Source: Bacteroidaceae bacterium (GTDB lineage Bacteria; Bacteroidota; Bacteroidia; Bacteroidales; Bacteroidaceae). Taken from it: 64,000 nt of DNA. The translations under genes and the position numbers were made by a program. The notes beneath the pieces were generated by a model, which saw only the letters and a program-made list of their open reading frames with translations, was not told the origin of the DNA and made no database searches. Shown piece after piece: positions 16,484 to 25,121 of this stretch. The DNA lies in contig JAFROT010000017.1 in the NCBI GenBank assembly GCA_017429525.1, positions 1 through 64,000 of the forward strand. The letters are read 5' to 3'. How positions within the stretch are numbered: the stretch's first letter is position 1; every line of letters begins with the position of its first letter.

Positions 16484-19400
16484 TTAGTACCACTGGAGTG
16501 TATTGGTATAACCACTATGCTTCTTCCATCGCAGGGCATCTGCCAGCGTAGAGGCATTCGCCTGGAATGTAAAGTTGTATGTACGATAGGGCGCTATGAC
16601 CATACTGGCAGACATCGAGAAGCAATGGAGGTCGCGGGAGAGTGAGGCCGTAGTCATCGAAAGCTTATGGTAATTGAAGTCATAGCCCGATGACCAGGAG
16701 ATGTTCCACCCCGAGGCAATCTGTAGATTCCCCGAGAAGTTGAGCGTATGTGTGAGCGAATAGGGATAGCGCATTCGTTTGCTGTTGAACTTACCGCTGG
16801 TGTTCTCGCGCATGGATACGCCATAGCTGAACGATATCGACCAAGGCAACTGGAAAGGAACATAACCATCCTCGTCGACATCACCCGTCTGCTGACGTCT
16901 GGCCCCTCGTTGGCCACGAGTGAGTTCGGGGTCCATATTCGACTCGTTGATGTCGCGATCTTCATCGTCCTCGTCGTACTCGTCATCATCGCGTTCGTTC
17001 TTACGGCTGTCATCGCCACGGCCCGTCAGCTTGGCAAAGAGTTGCTTGAGCTTCTGGTTATTGAGCGTGTACGACAAGTTCTGCGACATTCCCTGGAAGC
17101 GACCGAAACGGCCATAGTGATACTCTGTCTTATCGCCCACGTAGACACGCCCGTTCTCGTCCATCTCATAGGCATAAGTGGCGAACTGAGCATTCATCGA
17201 GAAGGTGTAGCTCTTGGTCAGTTTCAAGCGAATACGCATGTTCAGGTCACTCCACGGACGGGACTTGGCGGCCATGTTGTAAGACATCGAGGCGCCCAAT
17301 TCGTCGATCAGGCTAATCTTCTTCGTCGAGTCGTTGTCGACTCGCACTTTCATCTCGACATTATTGCCTATATCGAAATTGATGCTTCCTGTCTTGCCAT
17401 TGCTCGGGCCTCCATAGAGCGTTCCTTGGTAGCGGTTATAGTTGACCATAGATACATTACCGTCCTTGTCGGTCTTCACGTATGACCCCCAATAGCCCCA
17501 ATGGGCAGCGCCAAAATCCGGAGCATAGGAGAAGCTGACAGAAGGAGTGAGGACATGGCGGATGGCCATGATCTTCTTGCCGATGAGCGGAGTGTAGGTC
17601 CCATAGAGCTTGGTCGAAGCCGAGATGCTCATGTTGAAATTGAAGAGGTTGTTGAAGCCATAGATGGTGTCAGCCACCTCACGCTGGCGGTCGGTGTCCC
17701 AGGAACGATTTACCTTGTAGGTGTACATGCGATCCTCCAAGTTGAGAGAGGGGGTCACATTGATATAGTTGAGGAGTGAGAAGGAAGCACTCACGGGAAC
17801 CTGATGACGCATACCATTTCGCCAATCCTTGGTGAAACTGGAGTGCATGAGTTTGTTCTCCTTCGTAGAGATACTGTTGGAGAATGTTCCCGTATAGCTC
17901 ATGGCAATCTTCTCGTACCATCGCTCGGCGCCTACCATCTTCTTGCGCTTGAACGGGTTGAAGCGTGCAAGAGAAATATTGAGTGACGGCAAGGTCATCG
18001 AGATACTGGAATCGCGCACATTCTGCGAAAGGTTCATCGTCGAAGAGAGCGTCAGGCCGATATCAGCGAAGGTTCGCGAGTAGCTGACCGATGACGTTCG
18101 CGTGCTCTGACTCATACTCTGCGGGTTGTACATCGACGTGAGATTGTTGCGCTCATAGCTCGATGTGGCAAAGTTGACGCTTGCTGAGAATGTCTGTGCG
18201 GGATTTGCCTTCGAGTCCTGACGATGGCTCCACTGGATCTTAAAACTCTTTGCAACGGAATAGTCGGGCATATTCTTCTCGCCTTCTACCGTGTTCTGAT
18301 AGGAGAAGTTGATTGCTCCACTGAAGCGATAACGCTTTTTGTAAGTGGTCTGTCCAGACAATCCCCAAGAACCTTTCGTGTAAATCTCGCCCAACAACTT
18401 CAGGTCAATACGATCGTTAATTGCGAAATAGTAGCCACCATCACGGAGATAGAAACCACGAGTGGTCTCATCGCCGTACGTCGGCATGATGATACCGCTT
18501 GAATAGCTGCTCGAGAAGGGGAAGAAGCCATAAGGGATGGCCAACGGAAGCGGAACATCCTCAATGACCAGATAGGCGGGCCCAAAGACTACGTCCTTGC
18601 CAGGGCGCACCTTCGCTCGGGTAAGGGCAAGATAGAAATGCGGGTGTTTGGCGTCGCAAGTGGTGTACTTGGCACGTCGGACGTACATGGTACCCGAGGA
18701 GTCTCGCTTACTCTCATCGCTGGTCATAAAGCCTTCGCCTTGTTCGGTAAAGACATTATGGATGAAAGCCTTACGCGTCTTGAAGTTATATGCGATATCA
18801 TCGGGCTCATAGGAATCATTACCTTGCTTGAAGACAGGTGGTGACACCATGTTCCCAAGCGAATCACGCGTGCCGAAAGCGTGGACGACACTGCTGTCGA
18901 CACTCATCGTGATGAGGTTGGCCGAGAGTTCAAGGTTCGTGTAGTTGACATGAGCATCGCCATAAAAGTTGACACGATCGTTGGCATAGTCGAAAGTGAC
19001 GGAGTCTTTAGCATTGAACTCTACGACTGCTTCGAGCGCACTCTTGCTCTGCTTGGTGGAGTCGATGTCCTGCTTGACCGTTCCCGTATAGCCTGCACGT
19101 CCCAAATAGACCGTATCACCATGAACGATCATGAAGCGAGTCGTATCGGCAGCAGCGGTATCCGAAGGGATGCTGTCAACGGAAAGTCCTACAGCAGATG
19201 TCTGTTTTGATGAAAGACTTACGCCGCGTTCCTGACGCTGATCAATGATGCGATGCTTTGTGGTTGTTGTATCGGCATCATTCTCGAGAGCAAGGCTATC
19301 AGTACTTGCGCGCAGAGAATCGAACAGCTCTGCAGCGGCTTCATGTTGACGTTTGACAATATGATCGCTGACTGCTTCGTCGTCTTCAGAAAGAATCTTA

Positions 19401-19555
19401 TCGGCCGACTTCTTGCCCGCAGGCTTGAGCTTAACCTGAGCCGACTTCGTTGAGCCGCCCTCACGCCCTCCACGAATAGCCGATGTCGAGCATGAAGCGA
19501 CCAAAGAGGTCATCAAACAGGCAAGAAGCCATATATAAATATGAATCTTATTCAC
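16484..19555 (-). CDS. LptD-like outer-membrane LPS assembly protein
   Basis: 1023 aa from GTG at 19555. An ATG at 19618 is also in frame, but the promoter's TACTTTTG box lies inside its first codons, so that start would be upstream of the transcript. From the GTG: NKIHIYIWLLACLMTSLVASC signal/lipobox-like segment; a disordered charged region; an OstA/LptA-like jelly roll (~180-330, FDYANDRVNFYGDAHVNYTN); then a long beta-barrel with PYGFFPFSSSYSSGIIMPTYG, typical of Bacteroidetes 'putative LPS assembly protein LptD'. An acidic loop (DDDEYDEDDEDRD) lies near the C-terminal third. Expected to deliver LPS to the outer leaflet with LptE. First gene of the operon. Confidence 0.9.
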   Translation of the reverse strand: MNKIHIYIWLLACLMTSLVASCSTSAIRGGREGGSTKSAQVKLKPAGKKSADKILSEDDEAVSDHIVKRQHEAAAELFDSLRASTDSLALENDADTTTTKHRIIDQRQERGVSLSSKQTSAVGLSVDSIPSDTAAADTTRFMIVHGDTVYLGRAGYTGTVKQDIDSTKQSKSALEAVVEFNAKDSVTFDYANDRVNFYGDAHVNYTNLELSANLITMSVDSSVVHAFGTRDSLGNMVSPPVFKQGNDSYEPDDIAYNFKTRKAFIHNVFTEQGEGFMTSDESKRDSSGTMYVRRAKYTTCDAKHPHFYLALTRAKVRPGKDVVFGPAYLVIEDVPLPLAIPYGFFPFSSSYSSGIIMPTYGDETTRGFYLRDGGYYFAINDRIDLKLLGEIYTKGSWGLSGQTTYKKRYRFSGAINFSYQNTVEGEKNMPDYSVAKSFKIQWSHRQDSKANPAQTFSASVNFATSSYERNNLTSMYNPQSMSQSTRTSSVSYSRTFADIGLTLSSTMNLSQNVRDSSISMTLPSLNISLARFNPFKRKKMVGAERWYEKIAMSYTGTFSNSISTKENKLMHSSFTKDWRNGMRHQVPVSASFSLLNYINVTPSLNLEDRMYTYKVNRSWDTDRQREVADTIYGFNNLFNFNMSISASTKLYGTYTPLIGKKIMAIRHVLTPSVSFSYAPDFGAAHWGYWGSYVKTDKDGNVSMVNYNRYQGTLYGGPSNGKTGSINFDIGNNVEMKVRVDNDSTKKISLIDELGASMSYNMAAKSRPWSDLNMRIRLKLTKSYTFSMNAQFATYAYEMDENGRVYVGDKTEYHYGRFGRFQGMSQNLSYTLNNQKLKQLFAKLTGRGDDSRKNERDDDEYDEDDEDRDINESNMDPELTRGQRGARRQQTGDVDEDGYVPFQLPWSISFSYGVSMRENTSGKFNSKRMRYPYSLTHTLNFSGNLQIASGWNISWSSGYDFNYHKLSMTTASLSRDLHCFSMSASMVIAPYRTYNFTFQANASTLADALRWKKHSGYTNTLQWY

Positions 19556-19598
19556 TCTTACAGAAGACTGACGAATGATAGGCTCGCCAAAAACCGTG

Positions 19599-19629
19599 CA
19601 AAAGTACACCATCTCCACCTCATTTGCAA
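19599..19629 (-). promoter_or_regulatory. Promoter of the lptD-BACON-pagL operon
   Basis: Minus strand TTG at 19629-19627, a 20-bp spacer and TACTTTTG at 19606-19599. The start site would be near 19592, 37 nt before the GTG at 19555. This decides the start codon of the lptD-like gene. Confidence 0.75.
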
Positions 19630-19747
19630 GTATTTTCAGCTTTATTAACCGAAAGTCCCGCTCTCTTCAATCAAAACAACACAAAACACTTCAAAAAAGT
19701 GCTTGTTTTTGTGTTACCGACAAGACTTAACGAACAGCAGAAAACAT

Positions 19748-20296
19748 TCAACCGAAGCGTTCCATCCAGGCACGCATACGCTCTATGCCATCTTCGCCAA
19801 AGCGCTCCAGACTGCGCAGGACCTGCTCGGGTGTCTTCTCGCGATCGAGGTGTGTCTTCGAGAAGAACTTGTCGGCGTAGCAGATGATTTGCTCTTCTAT
19901 TGTCTCAGGCGAGAAATCACGTTCGGGCAAGGGCAGGTGCTGACGACGGATCGTAGCCACGGTGAGACCTGTGCCTGTATGACGTTCCGCTACACGTGCG
20001 TGGCGAGGTAGTCCTTCGCTGCGCAATAGTTCTGCGCCTAACAGGCCATGACAGATATATGGTTCATGACCAAAGCATTGGATTCCAGGAGCATCTGTCA
20101 GGCAGATGCCAATATCATGAAGCATAGCAGCTTCTTCTACGAAACGAATGTCAACGCCCAATTCGGGATGCCGACTTGCGACATCCAGCGCTTTCTGAGC
20201 TACGCTCCTGCTGTGCATCACCAAAATATGGCGCAGGGGTTCATTGTCGCGATAGTATTTGTCGATGATAGCGTCTACCTGCTGCATAGTCAACAA
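19748..20296 (-). CDS. HD-domain phosphohydrolase
   Basis: 182 aa. The metal-binding HD signature is visible as His28 (VMHSRSV), His60-Asp61 (AAMLHDIGI) and further His residues in CFGHEPYICHG and RHARVAERHTG. Small stand-alone HD proteins of this kind hydrolyse phosphate esters of nucleotides or related compounds; the substrate is unknown. Starts 16 bp after the C10 peptidase stop, so probably the last gene of that transcript. Confidence 0.85.
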   Translation of the reverse strand: MLTMQQVDAIIDKYYRDNEPLRHILVMHSRSVAQKALDVASRHPELGVDIRFVEEAAMLHDIGICLTDAPGIQCFGHEPYICHGLLGAELLRSEGLPRHARVAERHTGTGLTVATIRRQHLPLPERDFSPETIEEQIICYADKFFSKTHLDREKTPEQVLRSLERFGEDGIERMRAWMERFG

Positions 20297-20312
20297 AGGA
20301 GGGTAAAGATAC

Positions 20313-22124
20313 TCACGGTTGCATTTTCACGCGGCCATCCTGAATGTAAAGACCTCGACGAGTTGTCGTTTGGCGACGGCCACTCAAGTCGTAGCGAGGA
20401 TGCGCCTTGGCAGCATCGGCTTCCACCGCATGAACGTCCGTCAGAGAGGGCGTTCGGAAGTCGGTTTGCGACTGTATGGGCCACGGATAGCGTACAAGGA
20501 AGTGATAGGGCGTGTCGGGCAACAAGTCCTTGAACGTCACCTTCAACACCTCGCTCTCGCCGGCTGGCAGTTCCATTACATGATAGTGACGGAGATCTTC
20601 GTTCTCACCACCATCGGGATAGAGGCAGAACGTCACGAGCCGGGAAGCGTAGCCCGAAGAGACATTAGACACAGGAACAGAGAAGGTGGCCGCATAGCGA
20701 ACTGCGTCAGCACCATCGGCCGCAGACGAGAGAGGCACTACCTCAACACCGACTGTCCCCCACTCCACCTTTGCTGCGGCACCACGGATGACATCAACTG
20801 GCATCGTAAAAGGAATGGTCACGTCATCGTGAGAGATGCCCAGAATGCGGCTCCCTGGTTCTGCGAACTTCAGATAAAGACGTTGTGTGCGTTCTTCCGA
20901 AGGAGCAAGCGTGATGGCAGCAAGCCCGACATAGTCAGCCTGATAGAAGATTGCAGTATCGGTTGGCAAATAGGACATGACCTCATAAGTGTAGGTGACG
21001 GTGTCCTGTCCGAGATTCACGAAATGGAAGTCGGCCGCTGTAAACCCTTGTGTATCGGGTTGCCTAAGCAGCGAGACGGACTTGAGTTGAATGCCTAAAT
21101 GATCAAGGTCCAAGGAATCGACTTCCAGCACTTTAGCATCAGAGAAAGGATGCATGAACAAGGCGCCCTGATTGCAAAAGAAGCCCTCAGCCATACCATC
21201 ACGAAGCGTATCAACAGGCTCCCATGGATTCAGCCAGTCGAGGTCGTACCAGCCGTCGTAGTAACCGTCGTAGCCCCAGTTGAGGTGGTAGAAACCATTC
21301 GTGTCTATGCCATCGATGTTGAACGCATGACCATTCATCTCCATGTTATGACCGACATAGGCAATCGGCCGACCATGGGTAAGTTCGTGCTGAAGCATAG
21401 CATGCCATCGACCGGGGGTATAGAGCACTCGGTCGAAATAGCGGACCATTCCATAGCCGAAGGCACGACGTAGCGGCTCAACAGCATTGAACGTATTGGC
21501 TCCCGATGAATGAGGGCCATAGTTCATGTGTACTGCCATGCCCGCAGCAAGGGTTGTCAAGGCAATGGCCTCGCCCTGAGCCTGTGTCCAACCTTGACGA
21601 TAATCTGTTAGATAGTTGTCCCAGTCGAAGCGTGTGCCGGGCAGCAGGTCATCGAGTGCATAATGGCCATTGTCCCAACCATGAAGGGTATCAAGTAGGG
21701 CCTCGGGATAACGATAATAGGCAAGTATCTGCTCCAGGCTTGTAGCTACGCAGCCCGACAGACAGCGCGTGGGATTCACGCTGCCGTCGTCGAACTTGTA
21801 GTAGGGGCAATAGAGGTTATAAGGCTCCTCTTGCGCACGAATGGAAGGGAGCAGCGGTTCGACAGGTTCGGCAGGAGCATAATCCTTCGGCTGCCGCAGC
21901 ACGACCCTTCGTGAAGGCCTTTGCGAACGGTCGCGAGCGATGATACGTATAGACGCATCGTCCAATGCGACCTTTCGTTCAGCCAACAACGTCCTGAGGG
22001 CTGCAGGCATAGGCCCATTGCTATTTACGTCGTGGGCGACGACCTTCCCCTCAAACGTCAAGTCGGACTGTGCCATCAGGAGGCTGGGCACTGACAACAG
22101 CAGAATCAGTAAGTTCCTACGCAT
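20313..22124 (-). CDS. Secreted C10 (streptopain-like) cysteine peptidase
   Basis: 603 aa. Signal peptide 1-18; inhibitory propeptide ~20-100; catalytic domain with TRCLSGCVATSLEQILAYY (Cys125) and EMNGHAFNIDGID (His266), then FYHLNWGYDGYYDGWY. The C-terminal half is beta-rich and ends YDLSGRRQ...GLYIQDGRVKMQP, similar to the sorting/adhesion-type tails of Bacteroidetes secreted proteins. The family includes SpeB, interpain and PrtT; it degrades host or dietary protein. The surrounding genes (kdgK-kdgA, DUF3298) do not explain its role. Confidence 0.9.
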   Translation of the reverse strand: MRRNLLILLLSVPSLLMAQSDLTFEGKVVAHDVNSNGPMPAALRTLLAERKVALDDASIRIIARDRSQRPSRRVVLRQPKDYAPAEPVEPLLPSIRAQEEPYNLYCPYYKFDDGSVNPTRCLSGCVATSLEQILAYYRYPEALLDTLHGWDNGHYALDDLLPGTRFDWDNYLTDYRQGWTQAQGEAIALTTLAAGMAVHMNYGPHSSGANTFNAVEPLRRAFGYGMVRYFDRVLYTPGRWHAMLQHELTHGRPIAYVGHNMEMNGHAFNIDGIDTNGFYHLNWGYDGYYDGWYDLDWLNPWEPVDTLRDGMAEGFFCNQGALFMHPFSDAKVLEVDSLDLDHLGIQLKSVSLLRQPDTQGFTAADFHFVNLGQDTVTYTYEVMSYLPTDTAIFYQADYVGLAAITLAPSEERTQRLYLKFAEPGSRILGISHDDVTIPFTMPVDVIRGAAAKVEWGTVGVEVVPLSSAADGADAVRYAATFSVPVSNVSSGYASRLVTFCLYPDGGENEDLRHYHVMELPAGESEVLKVTFKDLLPDTPYHFLVRYPWPIQSQTDFRTPSLTDVHAVEADAAKAHPRYDLSGRRQTTTRRGLYIQDGRVKMQP

Positions 22125-22157
22125 TTGTCTGTCGAAACGTTACGAAAAATAATAGAA

Positions 22158-23105
22158 TTAATGTACACCTAAGAAGGCTTTGCCCTCAGCTGACAGGCAC
22201 GATGCCAGCGCACTCACGGGCAATACACAGGAAGGCAGGCCACAGGCATAGGCTGCAATCTCGTATTGCTGGTAAGTGAACACGATGCCATTGCGTGTCA
22301 CGTAAGGCTCGGACTTGGGCAACGGAATGCCGTACTCTAACTCATTCTCGGGTGTTTCGGGGTCATCCCAGAGCATGAGCTGTTCGAAGAGCGCAGAGTC
22401 CGTGGTGATTTTGTCCTCAGTGGCATCGTTAAAGTAGTCCATCAGCCCTTTCTTCAGTTGAGCGACCAATTCGGCTCGCTTGGTAGGATCGAACATATTC
22501 CATCCCATGCGCTTGCCATCGGTCTTGCTGAAGGTAGCGCCCTCGCTGGAATAGCCTCCGTGGGCACCGCCCGTGTACACCTCGTAGCCCGAAGTGAATG
22601 TCAAGTAGCTATCGGTCTGCTCTGACAGTTCTATTGTCAAGTCGTTCAAGTAGCTGCCTTCAAAACCTTCTTCTGCCATCGAGCGCACGTCCTCTCCCAT
22701 CAGCTTCAGTCCTTTCTGGCCGTAGGTCTTCACGAAAGCCTCAGCGAAAGTCTCGCCAGCCGTTTCAAGGACTTGAGCCACGGAATCGTTGCGCAGACGT
22801 TCGCCTGACCAGTCGGGATAGCAGCAACGACGCACTTCATCACACAACCAGGCAAGGACATTCTGAGCGACAACGCTCGTATCTTCCTCGGCAGGGAAAT
22901 CTACCTTAATTGATTGATAGGCGTTGCTGTTGACAATGCTGACGCTGTCCACGAACTCGACTGTACAATACTGAGGAGCCGACACCGAGTCTGAGGATGT
23001 CGTATCGTCCTCGGCCTGAGTGAGAGCCTTCTTCCAATCGCATGACTGAAGACCGAACAGCAAGCCTGCCCCAATGGCCATTAAGAGATATCTTAACTTC
23101 TTCAT
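22158..23105 (-). CDS. DUF3298/RsiV-like lipoprotein
   Basis: 315 aa from the ATG at 23105, which begins MKKLRYLLMAIGAGLLFGLQSC, a clear lipoprotein signal. The longer frame to 23306 would run inside kdgA and is rejected. The C-terminal DUF3298-type domain includes YEVYTGGAHGGYSSEGATFSKTDGKRMGWNMF and later YVTRNGIVFTYQQYEIAAYACG. Related domains occur in RsiV anti-sigma factors and in lysozyme-binding or peptidoglycan-associated proteins. Precise role unknown. 31 bp after kdgA and 33 bp before the C10 peptidase gene. Confidence 0.8.
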   Translation of the reverse strand: MKKLRYLLMAIGAGLLFGLQSCDWKKALTQAEDDTTSSDSVSAPQYCTVEFVDSVSIVNSNAYQSIKVDFPAEEDTSVVAQNVLAWLCDEVRRCCYPDWSGERLRNDSVAQVLETAGETFAEAFVKTYGQKGLKLMGEDVRSMAEEGFEGSYLNDLTIELSEQTDSYLTFTSGYEVYTGGAHGGYSSEGATFSKTDGKRMGWNMFDPTKRAELVAQLKKGLMDYFNDATEDKITTDSALFEQLMLWDDPETPENELEYGIPLPKSEPYVTRNGIVFTYQQYEIAAYACGLPSCVLPVSALASCLSAEGKAFLGVH

Positions 23106-23136
23106 GATTGTCGGTGTTTGATTCGTCGACAAGGAC

Positions 23137-23805
23137 TTATGCACGAGCACGGGCGATGATGTCCAGACATTCGCGACACTTGTCTGTGACATATTGCCAG
23201 TCCTCAGCGGCCACTTTATCTTTCGGGAAGAGCTTAGAACCCATACCCACGCAGAACACGCCTGCCTTGAACCAGCTGCGCAGGTTCTCTTCGTCGGGAG
23301 CGACACCGCCTGTGACCATGATCTTCGACCATGGCATGGGAGCCATCAGACCTTTGACCATATTGGGACCATAGACATCACCAGGGAACAATTTTGTGAG
23401 GTCGCATCCTAATTCCTGAGCCTTTCCAATCTCGCTGACGCTTCCGCATCCCGGGCAGTAAGGAACCAGTCGGCGGTTGCATACGGGTGCGATTTCGGGG
23501 TTGAACAAAGGACCTACGACGAAGCAAGCGCCCAGTTGCAGGTACATCGCAGCCGTAGGAGCATCTACGACAGAGCCTATTCCCAGAGCCAGTTCGGGAC
23601 ATTCTTTTGCAGCAAATTTCACGCACTCGGCAAATACCTCCTGTGCGAAATCGCCACGGTTAGTGAATTCGAAGGCGCGAACACCCCCTTCGTAACAAGC
23701 CTTGATGACTTTCTTGGCCACTTCGGCGTCCTTGTGATAGAACACAGGCACCATGCCCGTCTCCTTGATCTTGGCCATTACGGCCATCTTATCGAATCTT
23801 GCCAT
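23137..23805 (-). CDS. kdgA: 2-keto-3-deoxy-6-phosphogluconate aldolase
   Basis: 222 aa, usual length. KDPG/KHG aldolase: [41 protein letters not shown], and [18 protein letters not shown], in which the Lys of TKLFPG is the expected Schiff-base residue. Splits 2-keto-3-deoxy-6-phosphogluconate to pyruvate and glyceraldehyde-3-phosphate. Directly downstream (58 bp) of its kinase partner kdgK, the standard pair for hexuronate (pectin/alginate-type) catabolism. Confidence 0.93.
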   Translation of the reverse strand: MARFDKMAVMAKIKETGMVPVFYHKDAEVAKKVIKACYEGGVRAFEFTNRGDFAQEVFAECVKFAAKECPELALGIGSVVDAPTAAMYLQLGACFVVGPLFNPEIAPVCNRRLVPYCPGCGSVSEIGKAQELGCDLTKLFPGDVYGPNMVKGLMAPMPWSKIMVTGGVAPDEENLRSWFKAGVFCVGMGSKLFPKDKVAAEDWQYVTDKCRECLDIIARARA

Positions 23806-23863
23806 AATTTATTGTATTGCGTTCTTGAATGAATTCATTGAAGGTACTGCGACGAAGGTCTTC

Positions 23864-24886
23864 CTATCGCTGCACTCTGCCATTAGCATTGCCACCAGCC
23901 AAGGCTTCGACTTCTTCGACCGACACGAGGTTGAAGTCGCCATTAATCGTATGCTTCAAAGCGCTTGCGGCAACTGCAAATTCCAGAGCTTCGCCCTGAG
24001 TATTCTTCGTCAGCATGCCATGAATCAGGCCACCCGAGAACGAGTCGCCACCGCCCACACGGTCGATGATAGGATTGATGTCGTAGCGCTTTGACTGATA
24101 GAACTCCTTACCGTCAAAGATGAGGGCCTTCCATCCATTATGTGTTGCTGAGAAACTCTCACGAAGGGTAGAAACGACATACTTGAAGCCGAACTCTTCG
24201 CGCATCTGACGGAAAATGCCTTCGTAACCAGCGGCATCAGTCTTGCCGCCTTCGACATCTGCATCAGGCTTGAAGCCAAGGCAGAGTTCGGCATCTTCTT
24301 CATTACCGATGCAGACGTCAACGTATTGCATCAACGGACGCATCACGCTAATGGCTTTCTCGCTCGTCCACAGTTTCTTGCGGAAATTCAAGTCCACGCT
24401 CACCGTGACGCCATGACGCTTAGCAGCTTCGCAGGCCAGACGAGTCAGCTCGGCTGCCTTGTCGGAGATAGCAGGTGTGATACCGCTCCAGTGGAACCAG
24501 TCGGCACCTTCCATAATGGCGTCGAAATCGAAGTCGGCAGGCTCAGCCTCAGCGATAGCGCTGTGGGCTCGATCGTAAATCACTTTTGAAGGACGCATCG
24601 AAGCGCCAGTCTCAGCATAGTAAAGGCCTATACGGTCGCCTCCTCGAGCGATGAAACGGGTGTCGACGCCATAGCGGCGCATCGCATTGACGGCTATTTG
24701 CCCAATCTCATGCTTAGGCAGTTTTGTCACGAAACAGGCATCATGGCCATAGTTGGCAAGAGAGATGGCGACATTCGCTTCGCCACCACCAGGAATGATG
24801 CGGAAGGATTCGCTTTGGATGAAACGGTCGTTACCTTGGGGGGAGAGGCGAAGCATCAGCTCGCCGAGAGTGATAATCTTTGACAT
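23864..24886 (-). CDS. kdgK: 2-keto-3-deoxygluconate kinase (PfkB family)
   Basis: 340 aa. PfkB fold: GELMLRLSP and IIPGGGEANVAISLANYG at the N-terminus, DWFHWSGITPA, and the C-terminal signature DRVGGGDSFSGGLIHGML with the catalytic Asp. Phosphorylates 2-keto-3-deoxygluconate to KDPG, feeding the aldolase encoded next. Led by a good promoter at 24997-25027. Confidence 0.93.
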   Translation of the reverse strand: MSKIITLGELMLRLSPQGNDRFIQSESFRIIPGGGEANVAISLANYGHDACFVTKLPKHEIGQIAVNAMRRYGVDTRFIARGGDRIGLYYAETGASMRPSKVIYDRAHSAIAEAEPADFDFDAIMEGADWFHWSGITPAISDKAAELTRLACEAAKRHGVTVSVDLNFRKKLWTSEKAISVMRPLMQYVDVCIGNEEDAELCLGFKPDADVEGGKTDAAGYEGIFRQMREEFGFKYVVSTLRESFSATHNGWKALIFDGKEFYQSKRYDINPIIDRVGGGDSFSGGLIHGMLTKNTQGEALEFAVAASALKHTINGDFNLVSVEEVEALAGGNANGRVQR

Positions 24887-24996
24887 AAGTATTCGATTAT
24901 TAAGTGAGTCTGTGATTAAGTGAATCTATGTGGTAGGGACGTAAGTTTTGGCAAACGTTTCTCGTCTTTCAAATTTCAAACTTTCAATTCTGCCTG

Positions 24997-25027
24997 CAAA
25001 AGTAGGCAAAAAGCGCCGAACAACAAA
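24997..25027 (-). promoter_or_regulatory. Promoter of the kdgK-kdgA operon
   Basis: Minus strand TTTG (25027-25024), a 19-bp spacer and TACTTTTG (25004-24997). The leader is ~105 nt. Divergent to the nhaC-type promoter, with the -33 box only about 40 bp from the other -7 box. Confidence 0.7.
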
Positions 25028-25067
25028 AAGAATCTCACAAAATAACGCTAAATTCAGCATTATTCAT

Positions 25068-25075
25068 TATCTTTG
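25068..25075 (+). promoter_or_regulatory. -7 element for the NhaC-type antiporter gene
   Basis: TATCTTTG followed by GCACG, 47 nt before the ATG at 25122; no convincing -33 box. It lies inside the open frame that extends upstream to 24948, arguing that the real start is 25122. Confidence 0.55.
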
Positions 25076-25121
25076 CACGCAAAACGGACGAAACCACAAA
25101 CTCCAGAGACTCCACCGATTC

